From an uncultured Synechococcus sp. (lineage in GTDB: Bacteria > Cyanobacteriota > Cyanobacteriia > Phormidesmidales > Phormidesmidaceae), in the NCBI GenBank assembly GCA_937911865.1, contig CALDSK010000278.1:1-64000 (forward strand): a DNA stretch of 64,000 nt. The letters are read 5' to 3'. Positions 8,579 through 19,700 of this stretch are shown in pieces. Position 1 is the first letter of the stretch; each line of letters starts with the position of its first letter. The notes under the pieces are model-generated. The model worked only from the letters and a program-made list of their open reading frames with translations, made no database searches and was not told the origin of the DNA. The position numbers and the translations under genes are program-made.

Positions 8579-9175
8579 ATGAACGGACTATTTTATACCC
8601 AGCTTTGTACCCGGCAAAATGTCGTCGCCCCAAGCCAGCTAAATGCTCGACGTGCATTCGGTTCTGTCGTTCAGTTCGTTGCTTCGCTGTCACTGAGCGC
8701 GCATCTTTTATCGCCTCACTCAGCCTTGGCTCAGGCTGATTCGGCGGCTCAGGCTGATTCCGCTGAGTTTTCTCAGCTGCAACAAACCTTAGAAAGCCAT
8801 GGCTTTACCGTGCTGCTTGACCTACCGCCGCGCTCAGGTAGCTATGGACTATTACAGGTATCAACCCGCACTATTTGGGTAAATCCTGTTGTTTTCGACC
8901 TGGAAATTGCTGTTCCTACGTTAGTCCATGAAGCCGTTCATGCGGCTCAGCTTTGTAATGGCGCTGGGAATGGTAGTGCTGGGCAGGGTGCTGGGAGTGG
9001 TATAGAAAGTAGTCTGATGCCGCTTAATTTGGGTTTGCCGCCCTATGCCAGAGCCTATCGCTTGTATACGCGCTACACGGGCACACGCCGCACGCTGGAG
9101 ATGGAAGCTTACACAATACAGGCTAGGACCGATCGAGTAGAGTATGTCACTAATCTGCTGAATAGCCGATGTTGA
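8579..9175 (+). CDS. Exported protein with zinc-protease-like HExxH motif
   Basis: 198 aa. A hydrophobic stretch at ~29-50 ending in HSALA followed by Gln looks like a signal peptide with cleavage near residue 51; the first ~25 residues make it long, so a later start is possible. H117-E-A-V-H121 inside TLVHEAVHAAQLC is a metallopeptidase-type zinc-binding motif. The rest has no family I recognise by name. It may be a periplasmic peptidase-fold protein, but activity is not shown. A GAGG-containing ribosome-binding site is ~10 nt upstream. Two small duplications are visible (QADSA repeated, and Gly/Ala-rich 127-140). Confidence 0.6.
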   Translation: MNGLFYTQLCTRQNVVAPSQLNARRAFGSVVQFVASLSLSAHLLSPHSALAQADSAAQADSAEFSQLQQTLESHGFTVLLDLPPRSGSYGLLQVSTRTIWVNPVVFDLEIAVPTLVHEAVHAAQLCNGAGNGSAGQGAGSGIESSLMPLNLGLPPYARAYRLYTRYTGTRRTLEMEAYTIQARTDRVEYVTNLLNSRC

Positions 9176-9208
9176 CCGGTTGGATTCAATAGACTAACCC
9201 AGCGATGG

Positions 9209-9247
9209 AAAACTAGCCACTGACAGCTTCCGGCGGTGGCTAGTTTT
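9209..9247. terminator. Bidirectional terminator-like hairpin
   Basis: Arms AAAACTAGCCAC and GTGGCTAGTTTT enclose a 15-nt loop. It lies between the convergent 3' ends of the genes at 9175 (+) and 9294 (-). Each strand ends its hairpin with a short TTTT, so it may serve both. Confidence 0.6.
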
Positions 9248-9273
9248 GGTGGCTAGTTTTGGTGGCTAGTTTT
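9235..9273. repeat. 13-bp tandem repeat, 3 exact copies
   Basis: GGTGGCTAGTTTT occurs at 9235, 9248 and 9261. The unit is the right arm of the terminator hairpin at 9209-9247 copied twice more, so the left arm could pair with any of three right arms. Confidence 0.9.
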
Positions 9274-9293
9274 ACAGAGCCAAACATATCGTG

Positions 9294-12200
9294 CTAAAGG
9301 ATCATCAACGCGTCTTCGACCGTTGCCACATTTGGCACAGTCTCAAAACTGCTTTCGCTTAGGCTTGAGGCTTCTATGCCCCTAAGAATCGCTAATGTCT
9401 CACCGCTGCTCGCTATGCCCAGCAGCGTTCTGCCGCCAGCTTGAGTGATCGTAATGTCCGCAAAGGTCAGCTCGCCATCCACTAGCCCGATTCTGTCAGT
9501 ACCTGTTTCAAAGTCTCTGACGCTATCAGTTCCACTGCCTGCTCTAAAGACAAACAGGTCTGCGCCGCTGCCGCCGAGCAGCACGTTGTGACCGGTAGCG
9601 CTTATCAACACATCATCACCGTCTCCACCGTTGAGGAAATCGTCGCCCGTACTGCCGAGTAAAATATCGCGCTCTTGATTGCCAAACAGTCGATCTGACC
9701 CGCTGCCACCGAGCAAAATATCGCGACCAGCACCGCCAAACAGACGGTCTTGGCCGCTGTTGCCCTCAACAACATCATCGCCCTCATCGCCAAAGAGCCT
9801 ATCTCGACCGCTGTTGCCGATTATCTGATCGTTGCCCGCGCCGCCCTTGGCAACGTCGTTACCGGCAAAAGCGTCGATAAACTCATCTGCTTCTGAGCCG
9901 ATTAATCTATCCCTGCTGGCTGTACCCAACAGCTCTGTTAGCGGCGGTGGATCTGTGATGACCTCGACTAGCGCGGCATCAATGCGAACATCTCCAACAT
10001 CTGTTCCTATTGCGTCATTTAGCCCCAACACGCCAGCTAGCTCGGGCGCTAAGAGCAGGTCGGTATCGGCAATGGTCAGCGTTTCTGCTTGTACCTGCAA
10101 GCGATCTGGCACGCTTAAATCAAAGAGAATATCAACGCCTAGCGGATCTTCTAGCGTATCGGCAACAAAAAAGCCGCTGGTCGTTTCACTGATGCGATTG
10201 GCATCAAAGCCAACTGAAAAGTCTCCAATCGTTAGCTCGATATCACTATTCGCGAGAAAGCTAATAGTGCCCGTATGCTCTATGGTGCCAGCTAGCGGAG
10301 AAAAGGGATTACTTTCAAACCCAAAATTAGTGCTTGGCGAGATTTCAAAGCCAAGCTGAAACTGGTTTGAAAAAGGATCTGCGGTGGGCGCTGCGTTTTG
10401 AATCAGCAGGCCTGCCGATTCGAATAGAGAAAAGTCTAAAAACAGGCTGGTTGCGCCCGACGCTATTTCGTATTCGCCTGTCTCATTTTCGGGTGGGCTC
10501 ACCACAATAGGACTACCCACTTCGGTTAGGCTATCTTGATTCGGGCTATCTTGAATTTGGTCAAGATAGGTCTCGCCGACTTTGCCTGTTTCAATCAGCT
10601 CTGCGGTCGTTTGGGTGAGAAAGGCAATATCTTCATGAGAGCTATAGCCGAGGGGAAACCCAAACTCATCAGACCAGTCATCTAAATGCACCAAAGAAGA
10701 AGAGGTTTCTTTTGACTTGCTCCACAGATTTAATCCGGTAAAGCCATCTTCTACAGCCGTTTTCTCTCCAACGTTAATCCCCTCTGGGCCGTCAAAAAGC
10801 CCGTCTGTTAGCACCTGCTGAGTGCTGGTGTCAAAGGCGAAGTTAAAGGCGTCGAAGGTGAGGTGATTATCTTCGTAGGTTTGTAGAAGGTTACCCGCAG
10901 GATCAAAGAAAGAGATATCGAACGCCTCAAGATTCTCTTCTCGAATAATGCCGTCGGTCGGCAGAGCGCTGGCATCGTAGGTAAACTCGCCTTCGACGCT
11001 AAAGCCAGCAATTTGGCCTTCCCAGTCAAATTCGTAGGTGATTGGATCGGGCGTGGGCGGGGTGATTGTGCGTCGATAGGTCGGCAGCAAGTCGCTCACC
11101 AGATTGGTATCAGAGCGACCGTTTAGCAGCTCTACATAGGTGATTTCTTCGAGCGGCGAATACCACAGGTTTGAGCGGAAGCCGAGCGTTTGGCCCCGAT
11201 GAACATACCAGAAGCGATCGCGTGACTCTATCGTCCCAATGCCCAAGCCGTAGCTGTCGTAGTTGGGCGAGTCGACGGGAATCGTATCGAGCATTTCCTC
11301 TAGCGACTGTGCTTCTAGCAGCGCACCCTCGACTAGCAGCGCGTCGAAAAAGTCAGAGAGATCTTCAGTATTAGAGATGATAGACCCGGCGGCGCCTGTC
11401 CAGGAAAGGTTGGTAATGCTCAAATCATCTAGTTCGCCGTTGTTGTCAAAGTCCCAGTAGCTTTTGATGTAGCCGCCGGGAATCTCTTCTTCACCGGAGA
11501 CGAAGGTGTTGTCTAGCGATAGCGGGTCGAGGATGCGATCGCGTATTTCCTGGCCATAGCTATTGCCCGTTACCGCCTCAATTACCAGCCCCGCTAAAAC
11601 ATAGTTGCTGTTAGAATACTGCCAGTCTGTGCCGGGTTCAAAGAACGGCTCTACGCCCTCTAAAAACCCCAACAGCTGCGCTGGCTCCCACTGCTGTAAA
11701 AACAGCGTCGGGTTGCTTAGCGCCTGCGCCGACAAAATATCTAAATAGTCTGCAATGCCGCTCGTATGGTTAAGCAGTTGCTCGATTGTGATTTCGCTGG
11801 CGTTGGGAATGCGATCGCTAACAGCTGCCGGTAGCCAGTCGGTTAAGCGATCTTCTAGCGAGATCGCCCCCTCCTCAGTCAGCTGTAGAAGCGTGGTGGC
11901 GACAAAGGTTTTGGTGATGCTGCCCGCTTCAAACCGGTCGTCTGGCTGTAAGGGCGTGCTGTTGGCAATATCAGAAACACCACTGGCACCAAACCATTCG
12001 CCTTCAGGCGTCAAAATGGCGACTGCCGCGCCCGGTACTTCGTTGACTGGCAGGTTACTGTCTAAGGCATTGTCAAGGGCGGTTGTGACGCGATCGGGAA
12101 AAGTCATTGGCGGGGTCTCTGGCGAATCAACAATAGAATCAATAATCGTAAATTGGCTGGTTTGAGCCTCTAGATTGACACTGTAGTTTGCACCCGGTTG

Positions 12201-13598
12201 AACAGAAAACGTAGCGGTTTCTTCTCCTTCGGTGAGCCCATCGTCTGCGATAGGGAGAAGAATCTGAGCGGCTGGGTCGCTAGAGATAGCATCTAACGTA
12301 ATGTTGATCTGCGACTGGCCGCTGTCGGTTAGGTTGCCGATAGTATTGCCAACGGTGGGTAAAAGTCCTTCTCTAAACCTTGGAATCGTGTCATTCGCCA
12401 ATGTCTCGTTGGTTCGCCCGTTCAACAGTTCGACATAGGTAAAGTCTTGCTCAGCGGCGTGCCACATATTGGCATTAAAGCCTAAGCTGCCTCCCCGATG
12501 CCCGACAACTTGACCTAAATCAGGGGTCTCAAAGCTCATCATGCCAAGACCGTATGAATAGCCTCGGCCAGTGTCAACTAGCGTAAACATTTCTGACTGA
12601 GCGGCGGTGGAGAGCAGTTCGCCGCCATACAGCGCCTCAGAAAATTGAATGAGATCTTCTGTATTAGAGACAATTGCCCCTGCGGCCCAGGTCCAAGAAA
12701 GATTGGCGATAGAAACATCGTCTAAATTGCCGTCTTCATCAAAGTCTAAATAGCCGCTGACGTATCCGTCAGGAATCTCTTCTTCTGCGGCTAAAAAAGT
12801 GTTTTGAAGCCCCAGCGGATCGATAATATGGGTGCGAATTTCGCTAGCGAGATCGTTACCGGTTGCGGCTTCAATGACCATGCCAGCCAAAATAAAATTG
12901 GTATTGGCATATTGCCAGCCTTCTCCAGGCGCGAAGAAAGGCGGTGAGTCGGCAATCAGTCCAACAATGTCTTCAGGCAGCCAGTCTCTCAAAAAAATAG
13001 TCGGATTGGCCATGCCACGCTCTACCAAAATAGCGTCGTATTCAGCGACGCCGCTGGTGTGGTTTAAAAGGTGACGCAGGGTAATGGCGTCTGCATTGGG
13101 GAGAGTCGCGGTTACCGTTTCTGGTAGCCAATCGGTAAGGGTGTCTTCTAGGGTGAGCGTTCCGGCCTCTACTAGCTTAAGTAAAGTGGCGGCGGTGAAG
13201 GGTTTAGTCACACTGCCAACTTCGAAGCGATCGCGCGCTTCAATGGGTACATTGTTTGCCACGTTGGCAACACCTGCCGCGCCAGACCAGTCGCCGAGTG
13301 GCGTGGTCAGTGCGATCGCCCCACCTGGCACAGTGTCAGTCACCTTTTCGTTAAGCGCTGTTTCCAGCTGCGATTGCAGGGATTCACTCAGCGCTAAATT
13401 CCCACCCTCAACTTGAATCTGCGTTAGATCAAATTCTGTTAGGTTGGGGCTACTGAGCGTCACCGTGGGTCCTAGCGATTCTGACGTGGGCGGCGCGTCA
13501 AGCGTGAGGCTGAGGGTCGCAACCGTACCTGCTTGCTCTACTAACAAATTGCGATCGCTCTCAGCGTTGCTAGAACCCGATAAGCTGACGGTTACCAT
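9294..13598 (-). CDS. RTX protein with two serine beta-lactamase-fold (class C/PBP-like) domains
   Basis: 1434 aa. Residues 1-65 are Calx-beta-like. Two serine-hydrolase domains follow (~75-415 and ~500-845). The first has SxxK S129-K132, YAN 230-232 and HRG 367-369; the second S560-K563, YSN 661-663 and HRG 800-802. These are the three active-site motifs of the beta-lactamase/DD-peptidase/esterase fold, complete in both. A Calx-beta remnant (~425-490) links them. Residues ~855-1020 are unrecognised. Residues ~1048-1215 match the neighbouring giant protein, followed by RTX calcium-binding repeats (~1222-1345, GGxGxD type) and a C-terminus ending ATVEDALMIL. There is no signal peptide; RTX repeats suggest type I secretion and calcium-dependent folding. 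Substrate (D-peptide, ester, beta-lactam) is unknown. Confidence 0.85.
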   Translation of the reverse strand: MVTVSLSGSSNAESDRNLLVEQAGTVATLSLTLDAPPTSESLGPTVTLSSPNLTEFDLTQIQVEGGNLALSESLQSQLETALNEKVTDTVPGGAIALTTPLGDWSGAAGVANVANNVPIEARDRFEVGSVTKPFTAATLLKLVEAGTLTLEDTLTDWLPETVTATLPNADAITLRHLLNHTSGVAEYDAILVERGMANPTIFLRDWLPEDIVGLIADSPPFFAPGEGWQYANTNFILAGMVIEAATGNDLASEIRTHIIDPLGLQNTFLAAEEEIPDGYVSGYLDFDEDGNLDDVSIANLSWTWAAGAIVSNTEDLIQFSEALYGGELLSTAAQSEMFTLVDTGRGYSYGLGMMSFETPDLGQVVGHRGGSLGFNANMWHAAEQDFTYVELLNGRTNETLANDTIPRFREGLLPTVGNTIGNLTDSGQSQINITLDAISSDPAAQILLPIADDGLTEGEETATFSVQPGANYSVNLEAQTSQFTIIDSIVDSPETPPMTFPDRVTTALDNALDSNLPVNEVPGAAVAILTPEGEWFGASGVSDIANSTPLQPDDRFEAGSITKTFVATTLLQLTEEGAISLEDRLTDWLPAAVSDRIPNASEITIEQLLNHTSGIADYLDILSAQALSNPTLFLQQWEPAQLLGFLEGVEPFFEPGTDWQYSNSNYVLAGLVIEAVTGNSYGQEIRDRILDPLSLDNTFVSGEEEIPGGYIKSYWDFDNNGELDDLSITNLSWTGAAGSIISNTEDLSDFFDALLVEGALLEAQSLEEMLDTIPVDSPNYDSYGLGIGTIESRDRFWYVHRGQTLGFRSNLWYSPLEEITYVELLNGRSDTNLVSDLLPTYRRTITPPTPDPITYEFDWEGQIAGFSVEGEFTYDASALPTDGIIREENLEAFDISFFDPAGNLLQTYEDNHLTFDAFNFAFDTSTQQVLTDGLFDGPEGINVGEKTAVEDGFTGLNLWSKSKETSSSLVHLDDWSDEFGFPLGYSSHEDIAFLTQTTAELIETGKVGETYLDQIQDSPNQDSLTEVGSPIVVSPPENETGEYEIASGATSLFLDFSLFESAGLLIQNAAPTADPFSNQFQLGFEISPSTNFGFESNPFSPLAGTIEHTGTISFLANSDIELTIGDFSVGFDANRISETTSGFFVADTLEDPLGVDILFDLSVPDRLQVQAETLTIADTDLLLAPELAGVLGLNDAIGTDVGDVRIDAALVEVITDPPPLTELLGTASRDRLIGSEADEFIDAFAGNDVAKGGAGNDQIIGNSGRDRLFGDEGDDVVEGNSGQDRLFGGAGRDILLGGSGSDRLFGNQERDILLGSTGDDFLNGGDGDDVLISATGHNVLLGGSGADLFVFRAGSGTDSVRDFETGTDRIGLVDGELTFADITITQAGGRTLLGIASSGETLAILRGIEASSLSESSFETVPNVATVEDALMIL

Positions 13599-13660
13599 TG
13601 CGAACTCTCACGGTAGGGGTATTCTGTTGGATTTGTGGTGGGACCTTGATCGATTAAGAA

Positions 13661-13698
13661 AAAGTCAGCCGCCGAAGAAACCTTCGGCGGCTGACTTT
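13661..13698 (-). terminator. Rho-independent terminator after the giant Calx-beta gene
   Basis: Seventeen-base perfect arms (left 13661-13677, right 13682-13698) with a 4-nt loop, GC-rich in the middle. Read on the minus strand, the hairpin ends in a T-run (TTTTTCTT). It lies 7 bp after the stop of the gene 13705-22254, so the downstream RTX gene at 13598 probably has its own promoter or depends on readthrough. Confidence 0.85.
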
Positions 13699-13704
13699 GT
13701 AGCG

Positions 13705-16700
13705 TTAGAGAATCATTACCGCGTCTTCGACTGTGGCCACATTCGGCACTATCTCGAAGCTGCTTTCGGTCAAGCTCGATGCGTCTATACCCTGAAGCGT
13801 GGCGAGCGTCTCGCCAGTGCTGGCGACACCCAGAACAGTTTGACCCTCTGACTGAGTAATCGTCAGATCTGCAAAGGTGAGTTCACCTTCGACCAAACCA
13901 ATCCGGTCAGTGCCAACCTCAAAGTCTTCAACGCTATCGGTGCCGTCACCTGTGCCAAAGACGAACAGGTCAGCGCCTTCGCCACCTGTGAGCGTATCTC
14001 TGCCGGTTACGCCCATTAGCACGTCATCCCCTGCGCCGCCGCTAAGCACGTCGTTGCCCATGTCTCCAATGAGTACGTCGCGATCGCCTTCGCCAGAGAG
14101 CTGATCGTTCTCGCTGCCGCCTGCCAAGATATCTTGACCTGCGCCACCAAAGAGCACATCGTCCTCGCTGCCACCCATGAGGATGTCATTACCCGCATCG
14201 CCGAAGAGCTGGTCGTCTTCACTATCACCGCTGATGGTGTCGTCGCCCTCTCCACCAAAGAGCTCGTCATTTTCACTGCCACCGTTGATGGTGTCGTTGC
14301 CTAGCCCACCTTCGACAAAGTCGTTCTCGGCTAGGGCGTCGATAGTGTCATCGCCATCTGTTCCGGTCAGGCGATCGCTGCCGTCTGTTCCGCCATTGGG
14401 TGTGTCTGGTGGTGTGCCTGGTGGTGTGCCTGGTGGTGTCACCCCATCTTCTAGCATGACGGCGGCATCGACTCTGGCATCACCCACGTCAGCGCCAGCC
14501 AGCTCGGCTAGACCCAGCGCATCGGCTAGTTCTGGTGCTAGCAGCAGGTCAGCACTGCTGATCTCTAGCTCGTCGTTGCCGACGTTTAGTCTGCCAGGCG
14601 CACCGATGTCGAACAGCACTTCTAGGCCCAGGGGATCTTCTAGCGTATCGGCAACAAAGAAGCCACTGGCCGCCTCAGAAACCCGGGACGGATCGAAGCC
14701 GATGGTGAAGTCACCAATGGTCGCTTCTGCGTCGCCGAGCCCTAGTGTGATAGTGCCGTCGTGCTCAATCGCGCCGCCCAGTGGCGTAAAGGGCGCAGGC
14801 GCGAAAGTGAAGTCAGTGTCGTCAGTGATAGCAAAGCCAACCTGGAAGTCTTCAGAGAATGGCGTTGCATTGCTGTCTGCATCGACTAACGTGAGTCCGG
14901 CCACTTCTTCGAGCAGTGGGAAGTCTAAGAAGACGCTGGTGACGCCAGATTCTGCGGCAAAGACAGACTCTTCACCTCCATCGCTGATGTTGAGGGTGAC
15001 GCTACTCGCCTCAGGATTAACCTCGTAAATCTCACCGTCGATCAGTTCAAAATCAAAGGTTTCTAGCCCTTCTGTTGGACCGTCTTCAAACACAGAGAGC
15101 GTGAGAGATGCGGTTGGCTCAGTTAAGGTAACCAGGAAGCTGCTACCGGTTGCGTCACCCACTTCAGGGAAGCCAGCAATGCCTTCAAAGGCAACGGCTG
15201 GGTTGCCTTCTTCATCAAAGATATTGAACTCGCCGAGCGCCTGTGCAACAGAGCTGTTTACCCTTACCGTCAGGCCATCCGCTGGAATCTCACCGTCTAC
15301 TGCAAAGTTAACCGTAAAGCTATCGCCTTCGGCTAATTCGCTGTTATCAACAGAGATGCCAACCGCCGGACCAACGCCGGGTCCGCCCTCGCCGTCTTCT
15401 AGGGTAAAGGCGACTTCTGCGGCTTCGCCGTCAACTAAATAGGGGGCATCGCCGCTGGCAATCAGGCCGAACGCGAACGCTTGATCGGCTTCTTGAATCA
15501 CGTCATCGAGAATTTCGAGCGTGATGGTGGCCGTATTGTCGAGCAGCGTGAATTCATACTCTGTTGCCTCTTCACCTTCAGGGAAAGCGGTGACTTCTAT
15601 CCCTTCGATGACCGGGCCACCCGTAATTTGATTGAAGATAGCCTCTACGTCAGTGCCATCAAAGCGCACGGGCAGCCCACCAGAGACATAGTTGCCTTCG
15701 GCATCTAGCTCCACAGGGGGGATTTCACCCTCTACGTTGAAGGTCAGCGTGTAGGACCCGCCGCCGTCTGCATTTTCTGCTACTACATCTGCAGAAGAGG
15801 ACAGGCTAACAACGGGCAGCGTGCTGTCTGCATCGCTTAGGGCAACGTTTACAGCGCTAGCGGCTGCGTCTAGGTCGTAGTTCTCACCGTCTAGCAGGTT
15901 CAGCTCGAAGTTTTCTGTGCCTTCTAGCAGACCATCGCTAAATACGCTATCGATGGTGATAGTTGCTGTGTTTTCTACCATGGTGACCACAAATCCGCTA
16001 GCGTCAGCGTTGGGTGCAGGGAAGCCTTCAATGCCTGTGAAGCTTCCTAGTGGATTGCCATCTTCTCCAAGGGTGACGAACTCACCGAGTAGTGCTTCGG
16101 TATCGCTACCAACGTTCACGTCAAGGCCGCCTTCTGGCAGCTCACCGTCTGCGGTGAGTGTCAGCGTTAGCGCGTCGCCTTCGGTGATTTCACTGCTGTC
16201 TACCGTTAGGCCCAGGGTAGGACCGCCAATGCCTTCAACTCCATCAGTAACAGAAACTTCAACAGAACTGGCGTCTGGATCAAGGGTGTAGTTAGCGCCT
16301 TCAATAGGTAGCAACCCAGCGGTATACACGCCGTCGGCTTCTGCAATGTTGTCGTCAAAGACGGCTGTCGTCAGCGTGGCGTTGGGCTGAGTAAGCAGGT
16401 AGTCAACGGTGAAGCGGCCAAGAGAGGTTTCCTCAAAGTCAACAAATTCTAGTCCGTCGGTTTCGAATATGTTGAAATCGATTTGATCGTCAGTTTCGAA
16501 GAATTCTTCGTTGAAGCGGACAACAATGCCGTCTTCGGGAAATTCGCCTGCGACGTCGAAGTTGAAGACCAGTTCAGTGCCGTCGGCTTCGTTGAGACTG
16601 GTGGGGGTGGCGGTAAAGCTGACAACCGGTAAGTCGCCGGTTGGGGGAGGCGTCGTTCCACCGTCGCCTAGCGTTGCGGTTAGTCTGTAAGCGCCCGGCT

Positions 16701-19700
16701 CAAAGCCTTCAAAGATCCAGCCGCTGCCGCTAGCCTGTACGTTTGGATCATAGAAGGTGTTGCCCAGTACGCTGACGCCTGCGTAGTATGTGCCTGCCTC
16801 AGGTGCGGTAAATACTAAATAAGTGTCACCGTTAGCTTGGAAGACCTCATCGGGTGCGCCGTCGTTTTCGCTGATTGCTACTTCATTTCCGCTTGCGTCG
16901 AACACGCGCAGAATGGAGTCTAGCGTGGAGCCTTCTACGCCCGCATCGCCTGTGCCACCGCCATCAACGTCGATAGTGATGGTTTGACCAGCTTCTAGGT
17001 CAAAGGCGTACATATCGACATCTTCTGTCGCGTCGATAAAGTTGCGGGTTTCGCGGGTAGCATCAATTTCGGCGTTAACAACGTAGGTTGGATTGTCAGC
17101 AGTAAGCCCAGTGGCGATCGCATCGGCAATCGTATCGCTAAACTCAACTTCGGCAGGTATATCAGGCGTTTCTTCGCCTTCGCCTTCTTCGCCAGGTAGC
17201 GGCACAGAATCAGGGTTATCCGCAATCGTGAGCGTAACGTCGCTGGCGTCAGGTGCGATTGCGTAACCAACTCCTGGCTGTACCGTAAAGGTCAGCTCGT
17301 CAATCCCTTCTAGTGCATCCTCTTCAGAAAGATCAGGGTTTGTTGTTTCGTCAAAGGCAGAGAGCGTGATGGTTGCCGTTTGATCGGTGATCTTGAAGAA
17401 GAATCCGCTGGCCTGGAAGTTAGGTGATGGAAATTCGCCGCCCGTAATCTCAGCGTCAAACACATTGAACTCACCGAGCGCTGCGCGAACGCCACTGTCT
17501 AGATTCACCACAACACCCTCAGCCGGCGGTGGGGAATCTAGCGTAAATGTGAGTGTCGTCATCGTGCCTTCTGATTCAATCAGCTCAGACTCGCTAATAG
17601 AAATACCTACGGTTGGTACGGTTGGTAGCTCAGGGACATCGGTCAAGGTGTCGTAAACGGGCGTTGAGAAGGTGCCGTCGCCGCTGACGGTATAGCCAGC
17701 ACTCGGCTCTAGCGTAAAGCTAATCTTTTCTACACCGTCAGTCGGGGCTTCCTCAGGACTCTCTAAATTGAGGTTGAAGATCGCCGTGTTGGCGGTCAGG
17801 TTAACCCGCAAGCCAACCGGTGTACCGTTTTCATCGAAGATCGCGCCCAACACTTCAGCGCCGCTAGGCGTAAAGGGTGACCCGCCATCGAAAACGGTCG
17901 AGAGGTCAATGTTGCTGATTAAAAAGACCTCAATTCCCTCTTCTGGAATCTCGTCGTCTGTGCTGAGTCCTACGGTCAGAATGGAAGCGTTGTCTTCTCC
18001 AGCAAACTGCACCAGCGCGTTCGAGACTAGATTATCGTCACCATCGTAGGTTGCTGGCGTTGCCGATAGCGAAACTGCTGGGCCTTCACCATTGCTGATA
18101 GGAATCTCAGTTGTTTCTATCTCAGCGGCTTCGTTAAGCGTCAGATTAATCGTGTACGGGCCGTCGCTGCGGCCAGCACCACTGCCAACTACATTAGGAT
18201 CGTAAGGATCGTTCTCTAGGTTGCCGTCATCATCTACAAAGAAGTCGAAGGTACCATTGCCAAAGCTACTAACGCCTACGTAATAGGTACCAGCGGTTTC
18301 AGCCGTGAACTCCAGGTAGGAATCTGTGCCACTGGGTGCAAACAGTTCATCGGGCGCGAAGTCATCGTCACTGCCTGCTAGCTCATTGCCATCGACATCG
18401 AACAGTCGCAGCACGGTATCGGGCGTGTCTTCTGAGTCGAGAATGCGAGCATCTGTATCTATGCGCAAGACGTCTCCGACGGCTAGATCTACCGAATACA
18501 TATCGACGTCTTCGGTTTGGTCGGTACGTAGTGAGAGGTCTTCATCGAAGAAGTTACCGGAAATTTCGCCGTTGATAGTGACTGCTGTATTTTCAGCGCT
18601 CAGGCCGCTCGCGTTCGCGGTGGCAATAGTGTCATTCAGGCCATCTTCCTCTAGCGGCCCAGCAGGTGCAGCTTCGGGCGTTTCAACGATGGTAAATTCA
18701 CCGCTGTTCGCTTCAGGATTAATCTGATAGCTGGCATCTGCTGCGGGTTCAGCGAGTTCAAACACAGCGGTCTGCGTGGGGTCGCTGCCTTCAGGGGCAG
18801 TGGTGAAGGCTCGCTGGTCTTCGACCGGTAGGCTAACGGTTGCCGTTTGCTCGGTAATGGTGAGCTCGAAGCCGATGGGCTGGTCTAGTTCGTCGGTGAT
18901 GACGCTGGCGATCGCACCACCTTCTACCACCAGAGCGTCTAAATCAAACTCACCTAGATTTGGCGCATCAACCGTAACGGTGACGCCGTCTTCTGGCGGC
19001 GCACTGCTAAGACTAAAGGTATGAACAGAAACCGTTTCCTCCGATTCAATCAAAACATCTGGCTCTACGGCTAGGCTTACCTGAATGAGAGAATCGGCGC
19101 TGTCAGCTAACAGAATAGAGACGTCTTGTGCGCCCTCGGCGATCGCATAGCCGCCTACCGGCTGAAGCGAAATATCGATCGACTCTAGTCCTTCGATCTC
19201 TTCGTCTTCACGGGCCTGCAAAATCAAGCTTGCCGTAGGCTCTTTGAGCTGAATGTAGAAGCCACCCGCCTGACCGTCTGGCGCGGGGAAAGGCGCGCCT
19301 ATGGTTTGGGCATCCAACAGTTCAAAGTCCACCAGTCCGGCGAACTCTCCGGTGCTGACATAGGCCACCACCCCTTCTGGTGGAATGGGCCCAGTGACCG
19401 TAAAGTCGAGCTGAATGTCGCCGTTACCTTCTACCAGCGGGCCGTCTTGATTCACGCTGATGCCAATTTCAGGCACAACCGCCGGTGTGACCGGAATCTG
19501 ATCGCCGCTGTCGTAAACCGTGATACTTGCGGCGTCTGCGCTAGGCGTATAGCCCTCGCCCGCTTCTACAAAAAAGCTAACGTCTTGAGGCCCAGTGGCT
19601 TCTAGACCCAAGCCGTTGGTAAAGTTCACAACGGTGTTGGGCTTATCTAAACGAACCTGAATACCGGTTGCCGTGCCCGACTCATCGTAGATAGCGCCTA

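Noticed and set aside
8430..8693. Minus-strand frame over the 8482 palindrome
   Set aside because: It overlaps the start of the exported-protein gene, has no recognisable domain and no ribosome-binding site.
12000..13400. Recent whole-domain duplication of the beta-lactamase-fold domains by DNA transfer
   Set aside because: The two copies are clearly diverged in sequence, so the duplication is old; nothing shows a recent event.
13961..14390. DNA-level repeat element in the RTX region
   Set aside because: The periodicity is explained by the nine-residue calcium-binding protein repeats.
14177..15028. Long plus-strand frames (Ser/Pro-rich, up to 283 codons) opposite the giant Calx-beta gene
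   Set aside because: They are antisense shadows: low-complexity products forced by the Asp/Gly/Glu-rich repeats of the real gene, without family motifs or ribosome-binding sites.
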